In this document: piece by piece, positions 60,753 to 64,000 of the stretch
How positions within the stretch are numbered: position 1 is the first letter of the stretch
Layout: each line of letters begins with the position of its first letter
Origin: an uncultured Parolsenella sp.
Lineage (GTDB): Bacteria; Actinomycetota; Coriobacteriia; Coriobacteriales; Atopobiaceae
Reading direction: 5' to 3'
Assembly (NCBI RefSeq): GCF_934660935.1
Contig: NZ_CAKUIH010000006.1
Span: 1 to 64,000 of the forward strand
DNA length: 64,000 bases
Made by a program: the position numbers and the translations under genes
Notes under the pieces: model-generated
Told to the model about the DNA's origin: nothing
Databases searched by the model: none
What the model saw: only the letters and a program-made list of their open reading frames with translations

Positions 60753-61427
60753 TTGTCCAAAATCTATGTCATAGAGGACGACGAAGGCATCCGCGTCGAG
60801 CTCGTTCGCATGCTCGAGCGCGAGGGCTTTGAGGCGGAGGCGTGCGAGGACTTCTCCCGCGCCGCCGAGCTCGCCCTCGCTGCCGCCCCGGACCTCGTCC
60901 TTCTCGACCTCACGCTTCCGGGCACGGATGGCCAGCTCGTCTGCCGCGAGATCCGCGCCACCTCCTCCGTTCCCGTCATCGTGCTCACGAGCCGCGTGAC
61001 CGAGGCGGACGAGGTGGTCTCCATGACGCTGGGCGCGGACGACTTCGTGCCCAAGCCCTATAGCCCTCGCGTGCTCGTGGCTCACATCCAGGCCCTGCTG
61101 CGTCGCGCAGGCCAGGCTGCGACGCCCGCCTCGACCATCGAGCGCGGGGCCGTGACGCTCGACCTCTCCCGCTCCTGCGCCGCTGCGAACGGCAAGACCG
61201 TCGAGCTCACCAAGAACGAGATGCGTATTCTGGGCCTGCTCATGCGCCGTTCCCCCGCGATCGTCTCGCGCGAGGACCTCATGCGTGAGCTCTGGGACTC
61301 GGATGCCTTCGTCGACGACAACACGCTCACGGTCAACGTGAACCGCCTTCGCGCCCAGCTTGCCAAGGTGGGCGTCGAGGGCTTCGTGGTCACCCATCGT
61401 GGCCAGGGCTATTCGGTCCGGGCGTAA
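60753..61427 (+). CDS. OmpR/BceR-type response regulator
   Basis: A 224-residue two-domain regulator. The receiver domain has the acidic pair IEDDEG, phospho-acceptor D52 in LLDLTLPG, and K in VPKPY. The C-terminal winged helix (about 130-222) ends HRGQGYSVRA. The start is TTG 60753 after GGGGGAG; no ATG in frame is better placed. It overlaps neither neighbour but is three bases before the kinase gene, so it forms a two-component pair. Confidence 0.92.
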   Translation: MSKIYVIEDDEGIRVELVRMLEREGFEAEACEDFSRAAELALAAAPDLVLLDLTLPGTDGQLVCREIRATSSVPVIVLTSRVTEADEVVSMTLGADDFVPKPYSPRVLVAHIQALLRRAGQAATPASTIERGAVTLDLSRSCAAANGKTVELTKNEMRILGLLMRRSPAIVSREDLMRELWDSDAFVDDNTLTVNVNRLRAQLAKVGVEGFVVTHRGQGYSVRA

Positions 61428-61430
61428 GCG

Positions 61431-62522
61431 ATGAGGTTGGAAAGCTACATCCGTTCGCGCGTTCCGGAGCTTCTGGTCCTCGTGGCGCTCGAGCTCCTCC
61501 TCGTGCTCGTGCTGCGCATCTCCGGCATGGGCGCGGACTTTGTCGCGTTCGTTTGCTCGATCGTGCTCGTCTCGGCGGTTGTCGCCGTTGCGCTGGGGTT
61601 TGCCCGCGGGCGCGGCTTCTGGGACTCCCTCTCCGAGACCTGCTCCTCGCTTGACAACGCGCGCTTTTTGCCCGAGCTCATCGACAGGCCGGAGTTTCCC
61701 GAGGGCCAGGCGGCCTATGACGCGCTTGTCTCCGTGGCGAAGTCCGCCAACGACGAGGTCGCCGAGCAGCGTCGCTTCGTCGAGGAGTATCGCGCCTACG
61801 TCGAGACCTGGGTGCACGAGGCAAAGAGCCCGATTACCGCCGCGCGCCTGGCGCTCTCAAACCTCGAGGAGGACGCGGATGCGTGCGCGGTCTGCCCGCG
61901 CGAGGTCGAGCCAGTCGTTCCGCGCCTGCGCTCGGTCGAAGACGAGCTCGCCCGCGTCGAGCGCTACGTCGAGCAGGCGCTGTTCTACGCGCGCTCCGAG
62001 ACGCTCGAGCGCGACTTCCTCGTCCGATCCCACTCGCTTCGCGAGATGGTGGCCTCGGCCATCAAGGCCAACGCGAATCTGCTCATCGCCGCCGGCGTGA
62101 CGCCGCGCCTGGGCGAGGGCCTCGACCTCAAGGTCTTCACGGACGACAAGTGGCTCGTCTTCATGCTGGGGCAGCTCCTCCAGAACACGGCCCGCTATGT
62201 GCGCCCCGGTTGCGAGGGCTGGCCTCAGGTCTGGTTTGACGCGCGCCTCTTGGACGAGGGCCTCGCGAACGAGCGCGTCGAACTGACCGTGCGGGATAAC
62301 GGATGCGGCGTGAGTGCGGCGGACCTGCCGCGCGTGCTCGAGCGCGGCTTCACGGGCGACAACGGCCGCGCCCGCAAGCAGTCGACGGGCCTTGGCCTTT
62401 GGCTCGTCGCGCGCCTCGCCCGGAAGATGGGCGTCTCGGTCGCGGCCGACTCGGCCGAGGGCGAGTTCTTCTCCGTGACGCTGGGATTCCCCGCGAACAA
62501 GATGCACTACTTCGAGGGCTAG
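61431..62522 (+). CDS. BceS-like intramembrane-sensing histidine kinase
   Basis: A 363-residue kinase with two N-terminal helices and almost no outer loop (helices at about 12-30 and 36-58), as in BceS-type kinases that sense through an ABC transporter. The phospho-histidine is H129 in WVHEAKSPITAARLAL. The ATPase domain has QNTARY (N box), DNGCGV and GLGLWLVARLA. An FtsX/BceB-like permease gene lies immediately downstream on the opposite strand, the usual partner type. Confidence 0.92.
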   Translation: MRLESYIRSRVPELLVLVALELLLVLVLRISGMGADFVAFVCSIVLVSAVVAVALGFARGRGFWDSLSETCSSLDNARFLPELIDRPEFPEGQAAYDALVSVAKSANDEVAEQRRFVEEYRAYVETWVHEAKSPITAARLALSNLEEDADACAVCPREVEPVVPRLRSVEDELARVERYVEQALFYARSETLERDFLVRSHSLREMVASAIKANANLLIAAGVTPRLGEGLDLKVFTDDKWLVFMLGQLLQNTARYVRPGCEGWPQVWFDARLLDEGLANERVELTVRDNGCGVSAADLPRVLERGFTGDNGRARKQSTGLGLWLVARLARKMGVSVAADSAEGEFFSVTLGFPANKMHYFEG

Positions 62523-62596
62523 CGACTGCGTGCTGTTGGCTCGGCCTGGCCGTCCGCATATTCGAGCGCCGTCGCCTGTTGCCCAATCGCAAAAAA

Positions 62597-62622
62597 GAGG
62601 GTCAGCCAAGCGGCTGACCCTC
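62597..62622 (-). terminator. Rho-independent terminator of the permease gene
   Basis: GAGGGTCAGCC and GGCTGACCCTC arms with an AAGC loop. On the minus strand TTTTTT follows. It lies between convergent genes and may also serve the kinase gene. Confidence 0.92.
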
Positions 62623-62658
62623 GAATGCCGAGCGTTCTATGTGACTGCCTGCCAGGGG

Positions 62659-64000
62659 CTACGCCGTGTAGCGGATGCGGACGGCGTCGTTCAGGACGCC
62701 TCGGCTCATGGCGTAGGTGACCAGGAAGTAGCCACCGTATGCGGCGAGGAAGATCGCGCAGGTGAAGCCCACCATGCCGCTGATGGTGAGGCCGCCGAAC
62801 ACCCTGACGATGTCGATGACGACCCTCAGCGCCACGAACGAGTGGGCGACGCCTACCGCGAGCGGGAACATGAAGAACACGGTTTGCTGCGCGAGCATGG
62901 AGTGGGCAATCTGTCGTCTGTCGCAGCCGAGCTCGGAGAGCACGCGATAGCTGCGGCTGGCGTCGGACACGCCCGAGAGCTGCTGAATGGCAAGGATTGC
63001 CGCACAGGCGATCACGAGCACGAAGCCGATGTAGATGGCGAGGTAGCTGACGGAACCCGCCAACGTGTTGATCGAGGCGAACATCTCGCCGCGGGTCACG
63101 CTGGGCCCGAAGAAGCCGAAGACGTCGCTGCCCGACCTGATCTCGCTGTAGGTGATGTGGCTAAGCGCCGACTGGTTTATGAACTCGTCGCCCTGGTCGG
63201 TGCTGACGCCCCGCTTGTTGTAGTTGACGAGCAGGTTCGAGCTCTTGACCTGGAGGTGTGCGTCGTCGACGACGGCGTCGGGGACGATGATAGTGCCGGA
63301 GTTGGAGCCCACGGCGGAGTTCGCCAGGGCGCTGCTGCCGACGTCGACCTTCTGGGCCGCGGGCTTGAGCTCGTGGCCTCCCAGCTTGATGGTGAGGTCG
63401 GAGGCGAGGACCTTGTCGTAGAAGCCGGCGATGACGTCGCCCATGTCACAGGTGATGAGGTAGCCGCACTCGCCGAGGTCCACCTGCGGCTTGCCGAGAT
63501 AGGCGAGGAGCTGGTTGTACTGACTCTCCCTCATGACGTCGATTCCTAGGAGGTCAGCGTCCGAGTTGGTCATGCCGTCGGGGACCTCGGCTCCCGTCCT
63601 CTCGGCGAGGGCGCGAATGGTGAGCGGGTTCTCGCTGGCCGTGCTCTCGCGGCGCTCGACGCGGGTGACCTGCTCGCTTTCGAGCGGGAAGTAGCTGTCG
63701 AGCTGGACCGTGGAGTCGCAGACCGAGGTAAGGTCGACGCCACGTGCCTCGAGCTCGCTCGCGACGTCGAGCGGCTGGTCCGGCGCGACATAGCGCAGGG
63801 GGTTGAGGTTCTCGTCGGTGCCTTCGGAGGGGCTGTAGTTGTACCAGACGCTCTGGCTGAAGTCGACGGGGTTCATGCGCTCGATGCTGTTGGTCATGGC
63901 ATTGACGATCGACATGCCGGTGGTGACGGACGTGATGGCGAGGAACAGGATCATCGAGATGATGGCCATCGAGAGCGAGACGGTGTTGACCTTGGCGGAG
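62659..64000 (-). CDS. FtsX/BceB-like ABC transporter permease, 5' end outside window
   Basis: Only the C-terminal part, about 447 codons, is present; the reading frame stays open through 64000, so the start lies beyond. A helix (SMILFLAITSVTTGMSIVNAM) is followed by a large extracellular domain of about 250 residues, and then three helices near the end (YLAIYIGFVLVIACAAILAI and two later). The LSELGCDRRQI stretch is the typical cytosolic loop of FtsX-type permeases. It probably works with the BceRS-like pair next to it in sensing or expelling antimicrobial peptides. The ATPase gene should lie upstream, outside the window. Confidence 0.88.
   Translation of the reverse strand, partial: SAKVNTVSLSMAIISMILFLAITSVTTGMSIVNAMTNSIERMNPVDFSQSVWYNYSPSEGTDENLNPLRYVAPDQPLDVASELEARGVDLTSVCDSTVQLDSYFPLESEQVTRVERRESTASENPLTIRALAERTGAEVPDGMTNSDADLLGIDVMRESQYNQLLAYLGKPQVDLGECGYLITCDMGDVIAGFYDKVLASDLTIKLGGHELKPAAQKVDVGSSALANSAVGSNSGTIIVPDAVVDDAHLQVKSSNLLVNYNKRGVSTDQGDEFINQSALSHITYSEIRSGSDVFGFFGPSVTRGEMFASINTLAGSVSYLAIYIGFVLVIACAAILAIQQLSGVSDASRSYRVLSELGCDRRQIAHSMLAQQTVFFMFPLAVGVAHSFVALRVVIDIVRVFGGLTISGMVGFTCAIFLAAYGGYFLVTYAMSRGVLNDAVRIRYTA

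Noticed and set aside
58929..61817. Very long minus-strand open frame (962 codons) opposite purH and the two-component genes
   Set aside because: It is antisense to strongly supported genes, with low-complexity His/Gly/Val/Asp-rich sequence typical of reverse-strand shadows in GC-rich DNA, and no family motifs.

Overview
The window is a high-GC chromosomal segment that most resembles a gut-associated actinobacterium of the class Coriobacteriia (Collinsella/Olsenella/Atopobiaceae type). This is inferred, not tested. The signs are strong G/C third-position bias, a dnaK-grpE-dnaJ-hspR cluster with a MerR-type HspR next to clpB, acetyl-route diaminopimelate genes (dapH), heavy use of PTS transporters, and Tat-type lipoprotein signals. 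There is no transposase, prophage or CRISPR array. Most open frames antisense to the genes are codon-bias shadows and are left out.

Region by region. 1-1700 holds an AbiEi/DUF559-like hypothetical gene bracketed by two oppositely oriented copies of an imperfect palindrome; a third copy lies near 12.0 kb. 1.7-11.3 kb is a carbohydrate locus: deoC, a GntR/UTRA regulator, an EamA permease, a mannose-family PTS (IIB, IIC, IID, IIA), two SIS-domain sugar-phosphate isomerase/deglycase-like proteins and a PfkB kinase-HAD phosphatase fusion. By gene content it looks like a pathway for Amadori products (fructoselysine/glucoselysine type). 12.1-18.6 kb carries two DeoR regulators, a fructose-6-phosphate aldolase, an ascorbate-family PTS (IIA, IIC, IIB) and a second deoC. 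18.9-20.2 kb has lemA, tRNA-Ser(TGA) and a cupin.

20.3-29.4 kb is a complete autoinducer-2 uptake and degradation system: lsrK and lsrR on the minus strand, divergent from lsrA-lsrC-lsrD-lsrB-lsrF. lsrG is absent from the window, and a cupin lies downstream of lsrK. 29.6-31.5 kb has tadA and a DEAD-box helicase. 31.6-36.1 kb is methionine-related: metNIQ, a nitroreductase and the homoserine acyltransferase gene. 36.3-38.6 kb has a phosphodiesterase, an M20 amidohydrolase and a lipoprotein. 38.7-43.0 kb is a lysine riboswitch followed by lysA-dapA-dapB-dapH.

43.3-53.1 kb is a ferredoxin and then the heat-shock block: dnaK-grpE-dnaJ-hspR, clpB plus a small coupled gene, a tail-anchored protein and hsp20. 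The dnaK, clpB and hsp20 promoters share an AAATCT-N15-AGATTT type element, a good candidate for the local HspR operator. 53.2-64.0 kb has a hypothetical gene, tRNA-Arg(ACG), ferritin, gluQ, tRNA-Ser(GCT), a DUF2207 membrane protein, a GNAT acetyltransferase, purH, a BceRS-like two-component system and a truncated FtsX/BceB-like permease running off the window end.
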